From Streptomyces palmae (lineage in GTDB: Bacteria; Actinomycetota; Actinomycetes; Streptomycetales; Streptomycetaceae), in the NCBI RefSeq assembly GCF_004684805.1, contig NZ_SRID01000019.1:1-39584 (forward strand): DNA of 39,584 nucleotides, read 5' to 3'. Positions 1 through 8,443 of this stretch are shown here, in pieces (within the stretch, counting starts at the first letter, position 1; every line of letters starts with the position of its first letter). The position numbers and the translations under genes are program-made. Below the pieces are notes generated by a model, which worked only from the letters and a program-made list of their open reading frames with translations, did no database searches and was not told where the DNA came from.

Positions 1-1374
1 GGCCCCGGCCGTGCCCCCGATCCACGGCGCTGGCTGGTGCTGGCGGTGGCCTCCGCCGCCCAGTTCCTCGCGGTACTCGACGTGATCGCGGTGAACATCG
101 CCTTCCCGGCGATCGGCGACGACTTCGGCGCGGCCTCCACCGCCCGGCTCTCCTGGGTGCTCAACGCCTACACCATCGTGCTCACCGCGCTGCTGGTGCC
201 GGCCGGCCGGTTGGCGGACCGGTCCGGCGGGCGGCGCTCCTTCCTGACCGGGCTGGTGGTGTTCGGGGTCGCCTCGGTCGGTTGCGGCGCGGCGCCCGGA
301 CTGGAGGCGCTGATCGCGGCCCGGGTGCTCCAGGGCGTTGGCGCGGCGGTACTCGTCCCCACCTCCCTCTCCCTGGCGCTGCCCGGCTTTCCGCAACGCG
401 AGCGCGCCACCGCTCTGGGGATCTGGACGGCGGTCAGCGCGGTGGCCGCCAGTACCGGGCCCCTGATCGGAGGTGCCCTGGCGGCCTCCTCCTGGCGCTG
501 GATCTTCCTGATCAACGTGCCGGTGGTGGTGGCCGCCGCGCTCGCCGGCCTGCGGCTGCTGCCCAGGACCGCCCCCGGTGACCGGCACGGCCTCGACCCC
601 GTGGGCACCCTGCTGGTGCTGCTCTGCACCGGCTGCCTGGCCACCGCCTTCGTCACCGCGGAGGACTGGGGCCGTACCTCGGCCGGCACCCTCGGCATGC
701 TGGCTGCCGGGCTGCTGGCGGGGGCCCTGGGCGTGCGGCACATGCGGCGCGCCAAGGACCCGGTGATCGACCCGGAGCTGTTCCGTACACCGGGCTTCCC
801 CGCCGCCGGGCTCGGTATCTTCGCCTATTTCCTCGCCTACTCCGCGATGCTGCTGTCGATCACCCTGCTGTGCACCGGCGTCTGGGGCTTCTCCGTCCAG
901 CGCACCGGGCTGGCCGTCGCGCCCTGGCCGGGCACGGTGCTGGTGGTCTCGGCGCTGTCCGGTCGGATCGTGGGCGCCATCGGCGAGCGGGTCGCGGGGG
1001 CCGTCGGATCCCTCTCCTTCGTGGCCGCCTCGCTGTGGTGGCTGGTCGGGGTGGAGCAGCGGGCGCACTACGCGGTCGCGCTGCTGCCGGGGCTGGTCCT
1101 CGCGGGGGTGGGCACCGGGCTCTACCAGCCGGTGGCCTTCGCGGCGGCCGGCCGGCTGCCCGTCCGCCTGCTCTCCCTGGGGTCCGGGGTGCTGATGATG
1201 GCGCGGCAGGGCGGTACGGCCCTGGGCGTGGCGGTCCTGGTGGCGCTGACCGGTTCCACCCAGCACGCGCCGCTGCCGCCGCTGCGGGCCGGCTGGGTGT
1301 TCGCGGCGGCGATGTCGATCGCGGCGACGGCGGCGGTCGTCCGGTGGGGATCGGCCCGGCGCGCGCCCCGCTGA
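1..1374 (+). CDS. MFS transporter, DHA2 (EmrB/QacA-like) family, 5'-truncated by window edge
   Basis: Integral membrane proton-driven efflux protein of the major facilitator superfamily. The reading frame is open from base 1 (GPGRAPDPRRW leads into the first membrane helix), so the true start lies upstream and the GTG at 37 is probably internal. The first helix carries the DHA2 signature LDVIAVNIAFPAI. It is followed by the loop motif GRLADRSGGRR (MFS motif A) and helix 5 with a motif-C-like pattern (AVAASTGPLIGGAL). About 457 residues are visible, with enough hydrophobic segments for a 14-helix topology. The substrate cannot be told; family members export drugs, dyes or their own antibiotics. 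A strong hairpin follows the stop, so this looks like the end of a transcript unrelated to the arginine genes. Confidence 0.88.
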   Translation, partial: GPGRAPDPRRWLVLAVASAAQFLAVLDVIAVNIAFPAIGDDFGAASTARLSWVLNAYTIVLTALLVPAGRLADRSGGRRSFLTGLVVFGVASVGCGAAPGLEALIAARVLQGVGAAVLVPTSLSLALPGFPQRERATALGIWTAVSAVAASTGPLIGGALAASSWRWIFLINVPVVVAAALAGLRLLPRTAPGDRHGLDPVGTLLVLLCTGCLATAFVTAEDWGRTSAGTLGMLAAGLLAGALGVRHMRRAKDPVIDPELFRTPGFPAAGLGIFAYFLAYSAMLLSITLLCTGVWGFSVQRTGLAVAPWPGTVLVVSALSGRIVGAIGERVAGAVGSLSFVAASLWWLVGVEQRAHYAVALLPGLVLAGVGTGLYQPVAFAAAGRLPVRLLSLGSGVLMMARQGGTALGVAVLVALTGSTQHAPLPPLRAGWVFAAAMSIAATAAVVRWGSARRAPR

Positions 1375-1435
1375 GCGTGAACGCAAGCCGTACGACCCGG
1401 GGCGGAGGGTGCCGCCGGCCCGGGCGGAAGGCGCG

Positions 1436-1461
1436 GCGGGGCGCCGACACGGGCGCCCCGC
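1436..1461 (+). terminator. Hairpin after the MFS gene
   Basis: Ten-base-pair GC stem (1436-1445 with 1452-1461) and 6-nt loop, lying about 60 bases past the MFS stop. There is no U-tract, as is usual in Streptomyces. Likely terminator. Confidence 0.5.
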
Positions 1462-1496
1462 GTGTGACGGGTGGGCTTGGTGGGGAGTCTGTTGCG

Positions 1497-1516
1497 GCGG
1501 AAACGCTCATTTCCGC
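1497..1516. promoter_or_regulatory. Perfect inverted repeat upstream of arcA, candidate operator
   Basis: GCGGAAA-N6-TTTCCGC, seven-base arms, centred about 33 bases before the arginine deiminase ATG. That is where a -35 region would sit if the transcript starts at or near the ATG. No strong Shine-Dalgarno precedes the ATG. It does not resemble the AT-rich ARG box. Operator function is inferred. Confidence 0.45.
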
Positions 1517-1539
1517 GGCCGGGCGGCCAAGATAGGCGT

Positions 1540-2766
1540 ATGGGATTCCATGTCGATTCAGAGGCCGGCCGGCTGCGGCGCGTCATCCTGCACCGCCCCG
1601 ATCTGGAGCTCAAAAGGCTCACGCCCAGCAACAAGGACGCCTTGCTCTTCGACGATGTGCTGTGGGTGCGGCGGGCCCGTCAGGAACATGACGGATTCGC
1701 GGACGTCCTACGGGACCGCGGCGTCGAGGTGCATCTGTTCGGAGACCTCCTCCAGGAGAGTCTGGCGGTGCCCGCCGCACGGGCGCTGGTCCTGGACCGG
1801 GTCTTCGACGAGAAGGAGTACGGACCGCTTGCCACGGATCATCTGCGCGCCGCGTTCGCGGAGTTGCCGGATTCCGAGCTGACCGAGGCACTGGTGGGCG
1901 GGATGACCAAGCGGGAGTACCTGGAGCGCCATCCGGAGCCGACCTCGGTGCGCTTCCACGCCATGGAGCCGGACGACTTCCTGCTCGCCCCGCTGCCCAA
2001 CCACCTGTTCACCCGGGACGCCTCGGCCTGGGTGTACGACGGGGTGTGCGTCAACGCGATGCGCTGGCCCGCCCGTTGGCACGAGACGGTGCACTACGAG
2101 GCCGTCTACCGGCACCATCCCCTGTTCGCCCAGGGCGGCTTCCACGTCTGGTCCGAGGGGCAGGCGGCCTATCCGTCCACCATAGAGGGCGGCGACGTGC
2201 TGGTGATCGGCAACGGCGCGGTGCTGATCGGGATGAGCGAGCGGACCACTCCGCAGGCGGTCGAGATGCTCGCCCGCGGCCTGTTCGCGGCCGGCTCGGC
2301 CCGCACGATCGTGGCCCTGCACATGCCCAAGCGGCGCGCCTTCATGCACCTGGACACGGTGATGACGATGGTGGACGGGGACACCTTCACCCAGTACGCG
2401 GGGCTCGGGATGCTCCCCTCGTACACCATCGAGCCGGGCTCCGGGGACCAGGAGCTCAAGGTCACCGACCATCCGCCGGAGCACATGCACCGGGCCATCG
2501 CGGCGGCGCTCGGCCTGGACTCGATCCGGGTGCTGACCGCCACCCAGGACGTCCACGCGGCCGAGCGCGAGCAGTGGGACGACGGCTGCAACGTGCTGGC
2601 GGTGGAGCCCGGGGTGGTGGTCGCCTACGAGCGGAACGCCACCACCAACACCTACCTGCGCAAGCGCGGCATCGAGGTGATCACCATCCCGGGCAGCGAG
2701 CTGGGTCGGGGCCGGGGCGGGCCGCGCTGCATGAGCTGCCCCGTGGAGCGCGACCCGGTCGGCTGA
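1540..2766 (+). CDS. arcA: Arginine deiminase
   Basis: Cytoplasmic enzyme hydrolysing L-arginine to citrulline and ammonia, the first step of the arginine deiminase pathway. At 408 residues it is the usual family length. The N-terminus ([17 protein letters not shown]) is the classic ADI/amidinotransferase start, which is why the ATG at 1540 is chosen over upstream in-frame codons. Visible motifs include [27 protein letters not shown], the catalytic His in [10 protein letters not shown] (H270) and the C-terminal nucleophile in GGPRCMSCP (C397). Ornithine carbamoyltransferase follows 161 bases later on the same strand, so citrulline could be split to ornithine and carbamoyl phosphate. A perfect palindrome lies just upstream. 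Carbamate kinase (arcC) and an ArcD antiporter are not present in the window. Confidence 0.95.
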   Translation: MGFHVDSEAGRLRRVILHRPDLELKRLTPSNKDALLFDDVLWVRRARQEHDGFADVLRDRGVEVHLFGDLLQESLAVPAARALVLDRVFDEKEYGPLATDHLRAAFAELPDSELTEALVGGMTKREYLERHPEPTSVRFHAMEPDDFLLAPLPNHLFTRDASAWVYDGVCVNAMRWPARWHETVHYEAVYRHHPLFAQGGFHVWSEGQAAYPSTIEGGDVLVIGNGAVLIGMSERTTPQAVEMLARGLFAAGSARTIVALHMPKRRAFMHLDTVMTMVDGDTFTQYAGLGMLPSYTIEPGSGDQELKVTDHPPEHMHRAIAAALGLDSIRVLTATQDVHAAEREQWDDGCNVLAVEPGVVVAYERNATTNTYLRKRGIEVITIPGSELGRGRGGPRCMSCPVERDPVG

Positions 2767-2769
2767 CCG

Positions 2770-2787
2770 GCGCCGGTCCTCCGGCGC
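2770..2787 (+). terminator. Short GC hairpin between arcA and the OTC gene
   Basis: GCGCCGG-TCCT-CCGGCGC, a seven-base-pair stem with tetraloop four bases after the arcA stop. It may attenuate or end the arcA transcript ahead of the separate promoter-like region at about 2800-2830. Confidence 0.4.
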
Positions 2788-2804
2788 GCGGACCCCGATC
2801 CATA

Positions 2805-2830
2805 GGTATGCGAAGCCTTGTATATACTTC
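2805..2830 (+). promoter_or_regulatory. AT-rich promoter-like segment upstream of the OTC gene
   Basis: An AT-rich island in otherwise GC-rich DNA, with a -10-like TATACT at 2823-2828 and a small inverted repeat GAAG-N11-CTTC (2812-2830). No convincing -35 is seen. It probably gives the carbamoyltransferase gene its own promoter. Confidence 0.35.
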
Positions 2831-2927
2831 CATCATCTCCCCCGCTCCGGTCCGGTAGCCAGGCCGGTTCAGGGGGCAGATCGATGGTGTATGTCCCGTA
2901 CGTCGCTGTGACCTAGGAGCCCGAGCC

Positions 2928-3929
2928 ATGGCGAAAGACCTCACCGGCCGCCACTTCCTCAAGGAGCTGGACTTCAGTGCCGAGGAGTTCCGCCGCCTGG
3001 TGGACCTGGCGGCCGAGCTGAAGGCCGCCAAGCGCGCGGGCTCCGAGGTCCAGCGGCTGCGCGGCCGGCACATCGCGCTGATCTTCGAGAAGACCTCCAC
3101 TCGGACCCGCTGCGCCTTCGAGGTCGCCGCCGCGGACCAGGGGGCCGTCACCACCTACCTGGATCCGGCGGGTTCGCAGATCGGCCACAAGGAGTCGGTG
3201 AAGGACACCGCCCGCGTCCTCGGCCGGATGTTCGACGCCATCGAGTACCGGGGTCATGGCCAGGGCGTCCTGGAGGAGCTGGCCGCGCACGCCGGCGTGC
3301 CGGTCTACAACGGGCTCACCGACGAGTGGCACCCCACCCAGATGCTCGCCGACGTGCTCACCATGGTGGAGCACTGCGACAAGCCCCTGGACCGCGTCGC
3401 CTTCGCCTACCTCGGCGACGCCCGGTACAACATGGGCAACTCCTACCTGGTCACCGGCGCGCTGCTGGGCATGGACGTGCGGATCGTGGCCCCGCGGCTG
3501 CTGTGGCCGGACGAGACCATCGTCTCCGTGGCGCACGAGCTGGCGAAGTCCTCCGGGGCGCGGATCACCCTGATCGAGGACGTCGCCGAGGGGGTGCGCG
3601 GGGCGGACTTCGTGGCCACCGACGTCTGGGTGTCCATGGGGGAGCCCAAGGAGGTGTGGGACGAGCGGATAGCGCTGCTGGGTCCGTACGCCGTCACCAT
3701 GGACGTGCTGCGCGCCACCGGGAACCCCGAGGTGAAGTTCCTCCACTGCCTGCCGGCCTTCCACGACCTCGAAACGGACGTCAGCCGGGAGATCTACGAG
3801 CGGTACGGGCTCACCGAGCTGGAGGTCAGCGACGAGGTCTTCGAGTCCGCGCACTCCGTGGTCTTCGACGAGGCGGAGAACCGCATGCACACCATCAAGG
3901 CGATCATGGTGGCCACACTCGCCGCCTGA
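2928..3929 (+). CDS. Ornithine carbamoyltransferase
   Basis: Transfers the carbamoyl group between carbamoyl phosphate and ornithine/citrulline; cytoplasmic. At 333 residues it is full length. The carbamoyl-phosphate loop STRTR is at residues 57-61, followed by the WHPTQ motif and the ornithine-site HCLP at 273-276. The ATG at 2928 has an AGGAG ribosome site about nine bases upstream. Sequence alone does not separate the catabolic form (ArcB) from the anabolic form (ArgF). Position directly after arginine deiminase favours the catabolic role, though many Streptomyces keep argF away from the arg cluster and this could serve both. A strong hairpin at its end separates it from the aromatic-acid island. 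Confidence 0.93.
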   Translation: MAKDLTGRHFLKELDFSAEEFRRLVDLAAELKAAKRAGSEVQRLRGRHIALIFEKTSTRTRCAFEVAAADQGAVTTYLDPAGSQIGHKESVKDTARVLGRMFDAIEYRGHGQGVLEELAAHAGVPVYNGLTDEWHPTQMLADVLTMVEHCDKPLDRVAFAYLGDARYNMGNSYLVTGALLGMDVRIVAPRLLWPDETIVSVAHELAKSSGARITLIEDVAEGVRGADFVATDVWVSMGEPKEVWDERIALLGPYAVTMDVLRATGNPEVKFLHCLPAFHDLETDVSREIYERYGLTELEVSDEVFESAHSVVFDEAENRMHTIKAIMVATLAA

Positions 3930-3950
3930 CCCCCGGCCCTCGCCGGGGGT
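3929..3950 (+). terminator. Strong terminator after the OTC gene
   Basis: ACCCCCGGC and GCCGGGGGT form a perfect nine-base-pair stem with a CCTC loop, starting at the stop codon of the carbamoyltransferase gene. The following 220 bases (3951-4170) contain no gene or repeat that I can support. Confidence 0.7.
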
Positions 3951-4179
3951 GGCACATCCGGCGCCCCGGAGTCCTGGGCTGCCCGAGCCGTCGGGGTCGG
4001 CGAGGTGGGCCGGTCGGGTGCCGCTCCGCCGACCCGGGGACCGCCCCACGTCACAGCCTGAGCCCCTTGAGTCCCTTGCGCCCCTCGGTCCTCCGCGGCC
4101 CCGGCCCCGTACCTCGCGCACCGAGTCGCCACGAACGCCGTCCCGAGACGATGCGCCGCCGCAGGCATATCGCGTGCTC

Positions 4180-4209
4180 GTGACGGCAGTCACATACCAG
4201 TGATAGCTT
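4180..4209 (+). promoter_or_regulatory. Promoter and operator A of the hydratase-monooxygenase operon
   Basis: Perfect inverted repeat GTGAC-GGCA-GTCAC at 4180-4193. Its left arm doubles as a -35 (GTGACG, 4180-4185), followed 18 bases later by a -10 TAGCTT (4204-4209). The same element, in the same geometry, is found at 10130-10159 before the acyl-CoA dehydrogenase gene. The nearby PaaX-family regulator is the obvious candidate to bind it; that is inference. Confidence 0.65.
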
Positions 4210-4269
4210 GCTCGGCAGAGGTACCAGCCGTCCACCCAGCCACCCCCAGGCTGAAGGAGGCCGTGCGCC

Positions 4270-5094
4270 ATGCCCTTTACCGGATCGGCGACCCGCACCG
4301 AGAAGTGGCGGCATCTGCGCCTCACCCTCGATGACGCGGTCGCCACCGTCACCCTCGCCCGCCCCGAGAAGCTGAACGCCCTCACCTTCGGCGCCTACGC
4401 CGACCTGCGCGATCTGCTCGCCGAGCTCTCCCGGGAGCGGTCGGTGCGCGCCCTGGTGCTCGGCGGTGAGGGCCGCGGCTTCTGCTCCGGAGGCGATGTC
4501 GAGGAGATCATCGGTGCCACCCTCGCCATGGACACCGCGGAACTGCTCGACTTCAACCGGATGACCGGTCAGGTGGTGCGCGCCCTTCGGGAGTGCCCCT
4601 TCCCGGTGATCGCCGCGGTGCACGGGGTCGCCGCCGGCGCCGGGGCCGTCCTGGCGCTGGCCGCCGACTTCCGGATCGCCGACCCCACCGCCCGCTTCGC
4701 CTTCCTGTTCACCCGGGTGGGACTGTCCGGCGGTGACATGGGCGCCGCCTATCTGCTGCCCCGGGTCGTCGGGCTCGGCCACGCCACCCGGCTGCTGATG
4801 CTCGGCGAGCCGGTGCGCGCCCCCGAGGCCGAGCGCATCGGCCTGATCAGCGAGCTGGCCGAGGAAGGGCGGACCGGTGCGGCCGCCGCGGCGCTGGCCC
4901 GCCGCCTCGCCGACGGCCCGGCGCTCGCCCACGCCCAGACCAAGGCGCTGCTCACCGCCGAGCTCGACATGCCGCTGGCCGCCGCCGTGGAGCTGGACGC
5001 CGCCACCCAGGCGCTGCTGATGCACGGCGCCGACTACGCCGAGTTCCACGCCGCCTTCACCGCCAAGCGGCCGCCCGACTGGCAGGGGCGGTAG
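4270..5094 (+). CDS. Crotonase-fold protein, enoyl-CoA hydratase/isomerase family
   Basis: A 274-residue crotonase-superfamily protein acting on a CoA thioester in the aromatic-acid island. The CoA/oxyanion regions are visible: EKLNAL near residue 34, GRGFCSGGDVEE at 69-79, and HGVAAGAGAVLALAADFRIAD at 118-138. By eye alignment with true hydratases both catalytic glutamates are replaced (V127 and F147). An aspartate appears in GLSGGDMGAAYLLPR (D156). Hydration may therefore not be the reaction; isomerisation or hydrolytic ring opening is possible. Start ATG has an AAGGAGG site nine bases upstream. Its stop is two bases before the next gene, so the two are translationally coupled. In the Azoarcus 2-aminobenzoyl-CoA clusters a comparable enzyme accompanies the monooxygenase/reductase. 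Confidence 0.88.
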   Translation: MPFTGSATRTEKWRHLRLTLDDAVATVTLARPEKLNALTFGAYADLRDLLAELSRERSVRALVLGGEGRGFCSGGDVEEIIGATLAMDTAELLDFNRMTGQVVRALRECPFPVIAAVHGVAAGAGAVLALAADFRIADPTARFAFLFTRVGLSGGDMGAAYLLPRVVGLGHATRLLMLGEPVRAPEAERIGLISELAEEGRTGAAAAALARRLADGPALAHAQTKALLTAELDMPLAAAVELDAATQALLMHGADYAEFHAAFTAKRPPDWQGR

Positions 5095-5096
5095 CG

Positions 5097-7403
5097 GTGC
5101 CCGGCGCGCTGCGGGTGGCCGTCATCGGCGGCGGACCCGGCGGGCTGTACGCGGCGGCGCTGCTCAAACGGCTGGACCCGGCGCGGGAGATCACCGTCTG
5201 GGAGCGCAACGCACCCCAGGACACCTTCGGCTTCGGGGTGGTCCTCTCGGACGAGACCCTGGGCGGCATCGAACACGCCGACCCCACCGTCCACCGGGCC
5301 CTGAGCGCCGAGTTCGTCCGCTGGGACACCATCGAGGTGGTCCGTGGCGAGCACCGGCTCAGCTCCGGCGGGCACGGCTTCGCCGCCCTCGGCCGCCGCC
5401 GGCTCCTGGAGATCCTGCACCAGCGCTGCCGGGAGCTGGGCGTACGGCTGTGCTTCCGCACCCCGGCGCCGCCGGCCGCCGAACTCGCCCTCGACCACGA
5501 CCTGGTGATCGCCGCCGACGGGGTGCACAGCGCCACCCGCCAGGCCGGCGCCGAGGCGTTCGGGCCCCGGCTGACCACCCACCGCTGCCAGTACATATGG
5601 CTGGCCGCCGACTTCGCCTTCGACGCCTTCCGCTTCGAGATCACCCGCACCCGGCACGGCGTGGCGCAGTTGCACGGCTATCCGTTCGCCCGCCCCGCCC
5701 CGGACGGCGGCGGACAGGGGGCCAGCACGGTCATCGTGGAGATGCGCGAGGAGGTCTGGCGCGCCGCCGGACTGGACCGCTGCGACCCGGACACCTCCGC
5801 CGCGTGGTGCGCCCGCTTGTTCGCGCCCGCCCTGGACGGCCGTCCGCTGCGCGGCAACAACTCCCAGTGGACGGCCTTCCGGACCGTGGTCAACGAGCAC
5901 TGGTGGCACCGGAACACGGTGCTGCTGGGCGACGCCGCGCACACCGCCCACTTCTCCATCGGCTCCGGCACCAAGCTCGCCATGGAGGACGCCCTGGCGC
6001 TCGCCGCCTGCCTGACCGAGCAACCCACCGTCCCCGAGGCGCTGGCCGCCTACGAGACCGAGCGGCGCCCGGTGGTGGAGTCCACCCAGCGGGCCGCCGC
6101 CGCCAGCCTGCGCTGGTTCGAGGACCTGGCCCGCTACCTGCCGCAGCCGCCCCGGCAGTTCGCCTTCAACCTGCTCACCCGCAGCCGCCGGGTCACCCAT
6201 GGCAACCTGCGGCTGCGGGACGCCGGATTCGTCACCGCGGTGGAGCGCGAGGCGGGCACCCCACCCGGCACACCCCCGATGTTCACCCCCTTCCGGCTGC
6301 GCGGCCTGACCCTGCGCAACCGGGTGGTGGTCTCCCCGATGGACATGTACTCCGCGGTGGACGGCACCCCCGGCGACTTCCACCTGGTCCACCTGGGCGC
6401 TCGGGCGCTGGGCGGGGCGGGGCTGGTGATGACCGAGATGGTCTGCGTCAGCCCGGACGGCCGGATCACCCCGGGCTGCGCCGGGCTGTACACGTCGGAG
6501 CACGAGGCGGCCTGGCGCCGGGTGGTCGACTTCGCGCACCGGGCCTCGCCCGGGGTGGCGGTCGGGGTGCAGCTGGGGCACGCCGGTCGCAAGGGCTCCA
6601 CCCGGCTGATGTGGGAGGGCATCGACGATCCGCTGCCGGCCGGCAACTGGCCGCTGGTGGCGGCCTCGCCGCTGCCCTACCGGCCGGGGATCAGCCAGGT
6701 CCCCCGGGAACTGGACCGGGCGGGGATGGCCGCGATCCGCGCGGAGTTCGAGGACTCCGCCCGCCGCGCCGCCCGGGCCGGATTCGACCTGCTGGAACTC
6801 CACTGCGCGCACGGCTATCTGCTCTCCGGCTTCCTCTCCCCGCTGACCAACCGGCGCACCGACGCCTACGGCGGCTCGCTCACCGCCCGGCTGCGCTATC
6901 CGCTGGAGGTCTTCGACGCGGTGCGCGCGGTCTGGCCCGCGGAGCGCCCCATGACGGTACGGATCTCCGCCACCGACTGGGCCCCGGGCGGCATGACCGC
7001 CAAGGAGGCGGTGACCGTGGCCGCGGCCTTCCGCGCCCGCGGGGCGGACGCCATCGACGTCTCCACCGGCCAGGTGGTGTCCGAGGAGCGCCCGGAGTTC
7101 GGCCGCTCCTACCAGGCCCCGTTCGCCGACCGGATCCGCAACGAGCTGGCCGTCCCGGTCATCGCGGTCGGCGCCATCTCCTCCTGGGACGACGTCAACT
7201 CGCTGATCCTGGCGGGCCGCGCCGACCTGTGCGCCCTGGCCCGCCCCCACCTCTACGACCCGCACTGGACCCTGCACGCCGCCGCCGAGCAGGGCTACTC
7301 GGGCCCGGCCGCGCCCTGGCCGCCGCCCTACCGGGCCGGCAGCCGGCGTCCGCCCACGGGCCGCACCGACGCCCCCAAACCCCGGCTGACACTGGGCGGC
7401 TGA
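5097..7403 (+). CDS. Bifunctional aromatic acyl-CoA monooxygenase/reductase (2-aminobenzoyl-CoA monooxygenase/reductase or salicylyl-CoA 5-hydroxylase type)
   Basis: A 768-residue two-domain flavoprotein. Residues 1 to about 385 are an aromatic-ring FAD hydroxylase: dinucleotide motif GGGPGG at 11-16, the DG motif (IAADGVHSATR), and the second FAD motif LLGDAAHTAHFSIGSG with D279. Residues 395 to about 740 are an Old Yellow Enzyme/NADH:flavin oxidoreductase domain. It begins MFTPFRLRGLTLRNR and has the active-site histidine pair HCAH (H569, H572) and the SPLTNRRTDAYGGS loop. This fusion is the hallmark of 2-aminobenzoyl-CoA monooxygenase/reductase, which hydroxylates and then reduces the ring of the CoA ester. 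Many databases call homologues salicylyl-CoA 5-hydroxylase/oxidoreductase. GTG start two bases after the crotonase stop. The convergent paaX gene ends 18 bases downstream. The true substrate is unproven. Confidence 0.88.
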   Translation: MPGALRVAVIGGGPGGLYAAALLKRLDPAREITVWERNAPQDTFGFGVVLSDETLGGIEHADPTVHRALSAEFVRWDTIEVVRGEHRLSSGGHGFAALGRRRLLEILHQRCRELGVRLCFRTPAPPAAELALDHDLVIAADGVHSATRQAGAEAFGPRLTTHRCQYIWLAADFAFDAFRFEITRTRHGVAQLHGYPFARPAPDGGGQGASTVIVEMREEVWRAAGLDRCDPDTSAAWCARLFAPALDGRPLRGNNSQWTAFRTVVNEHWWHRNTVLLGDAAHTAHFSIGSGTKLAMEDALALAACLTEQPTVPEALAAYETERRPVVESTQRAAAASLRWFEDLARYLPQPPRQFAFNLLTRSRRVTHGNLRLRDAGFVTAVEREAGTPPGTPPMFTPFRLRGLTLRNRVVVSPMDMYSAVDGTPGDFHLVHLGARALGGAGLVMTEMVCVSPDGRITPGCAGLYTSEHEAAWRRVVDFAHRASPGVAVGVQLGHAGRKGSTRLMWEGIDDPLPAGNWPLVAASPLPYRPGISQVPRELDRAGMAAIRAEFEDSARRAARAGFDLLELHCAHGYLLSGFLSPLTNRRTDAYGGSLTARLRYPLEVFDAVRAVWPAERPMTVRISATDWAPGGMTAKEAVTVAAAFRARGADAIDVSTGQVVSEERPEFGRSYQAPFADRIRNELAVPVIAVGAISSWDDVNSLILAGRADLCALARPHLYDPHWTLHAAAEQGYSGPAAPWPPPYRAGSRRPPTGRTDAPKPRLTLGG

Positions 7404-7421
7404 CCGGGGCGGCGCGGCGGT

Positions 7422-8261
7422 TCAGCCCTCGGCGAGGCGCTGCGCGGCGTACTGGGCGCCCGCCGCGCGCAGCCGGGCGTGCAGCGCGGCGAACACCTCG
7501 CCGGCCCGGACCCCCGGCCAGTCGGCCGGCAGCAGGGCGGCCGGCAGGCCCGGGTCGGCGTAGGGCAGGTGCCGCCAGGAGTCCAGCGCCAGCAGATAGT
7601 CGCGGTAGGCCTCCTCCGGGTCGGTGGAGCGCCGCCGCGCCCAGCGGCGCAGCACCGGCTCGTGGGCGTCCAGGAAGGCACGGTGCAGCTCGGCCAGCGC
7701 CGACAGGTCCCACCAGCGGGCCACCGCCTCGCAGGTGGGCGTGAAGCCCGCGTGGGCGCCGCGGAACAGGTCCACGTACTCGGCCAGTTCCAGCCGCTCC
7801 AGGGCGTGCCGGGTCTCCTCGTAGAGGTGGTCCGGGGCGATCCACACGCCCGGCGCGGCGGTGCCGAAGCCCAGGCGGCCGAGCCGGGAGCGCAGCAGGT
7901 GGCGCTTGTGCCGCTCCTGCTCGGGCACCGAGAAGACCGCCAGCAGCCAGCGGTCGGCCGCCTGGTCCGCCGGGCGGCCGTAGATCCGCCGGTCGCCGTC
8001 GTCCAGCAGCTGCCGGGCGGCGTCGGACAGCGCGTAGCCGGCCGCTCCGCCGGCGGTGCGCCCGGCGACCAGCAGCCCGCGGCGCTTGAGCCGGGAGACG
8101 GCCGAGCGCACCGAGGGCGGGTCCACACCGACCGTGCCGAGCAGCCGGATGAGGGCGGCCACCGGTACCGGCCCGGCGGGGTGCTCGGGGGTGCCCCGGC
8201 CGTACGCGCCGTAGAGGGTGACGATCAGCGAGCGGGGGGCGTGATGATCACTCACGCGCAT
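7422..8261 (-). CDS. PaaX-family transcriptional regulator
   Basis: A 279-residue repressor-type regulator of the PaaX family, whose founding member represses phenylacetyl-CoA catabolism and is released by the aryl-CoA ester. The N-terminal winged helix is visible (PRSLIVTLYGAYGRG, then VDPPSVRSAVSRLKRRGLL), followed by the PaaX central region (WLLAVFSVPEQER...RSRLGRLGFGTAAPGVWIAPD) and the C-terminal domain (DPEEAYRDYLLALDSWRHLPYADPGLP). Start is ATG at 8261 or, more likely for a leaderless message, GTG at 8255: a TACAGT -10 sits six bases before that GTG and no Shine-Dalgarno is seen. It lies downstream of the ligase on the same strand. Inferred role: controls the island through the GTGACGRCAGTCA sites, using an aryl-CoA as signal. 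Confidence 0.88.
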   Translation of the reverse strand: MRVSDHHAPRSLIVTLYGAYGRGTPEHPAGPVPVAALIRLLGTVGVDPPSVRSAVSRLKRRGLLVAGRTAGGAAGYALSDAARQLLDDGDRRIYGRPADQAADRWLLAVFSVPEQERHKRHLLRSRLGRLGFGTAAPGVWIAPDHLYEETRHALERLELAEYVDLFRGAHAGFTPTCEAVARWWDLSALAELHRAFLDAHEPVLRRWARRRSTDPEEAYRDYLLALDSWRHLPYADPGLPAALLPADWPGVRAGEVFAALHARLRAAGAQYAAQRLAEG

Positions 8262-8267
8262 ACTGTA
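8262..8267 (-). promoter_or_regulatory. -10 element of a probable leaderless paaX promoter
   Basis: On the minus strand TACAGT precedes ATGCGC and then the in-frame GTG. The six-base distance from the -10 to that GTG is typical of leaderless Streptomyces mRNAs. The early coding region also holds GTGA-N7-TCAC (8241-8255), a loose relative of the island operator. Confidence 0.35.
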
Positions 8268-8443
8268 GGGGGTCGTCGAGGGGTTTCCGCGGGCGCCGAC
8301 ACCCCGCGGAGACCGCCGGGAGGCGCCCCGGGCCCCGCCGCCACTCCCGGCGCGGCCCGAGCGGGTGCGGCTCCCACCGTCCGGCGCGGAGTCCCTTCCA
8401 CCCGGGTCCGGCTCCCGACCGCGCGGCCCCTCTCCGGACATCC

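Noticed and set aside
37..39. GTG as the start of the MFS protein
   Set aside because: The frame is open to base 1 and this codon lies inside the first membrane helix, so the gene begins before the window.
2805..2830. ARG box for ArgR upstream of the carbamoyltransferase gene
   Set aside because: The AT-rich segment lacks the TGAAT/ATTCA halves expected of an ARG box.
5034..7277. Very long minus-strand open frame of about 747 codons opposite the monooxygenase/reductase gene
   Set aside because: Gly/Val/Arg/His-rich composition, no domain, and it mirrors third-codon GC bias of the real plus-strand gene.
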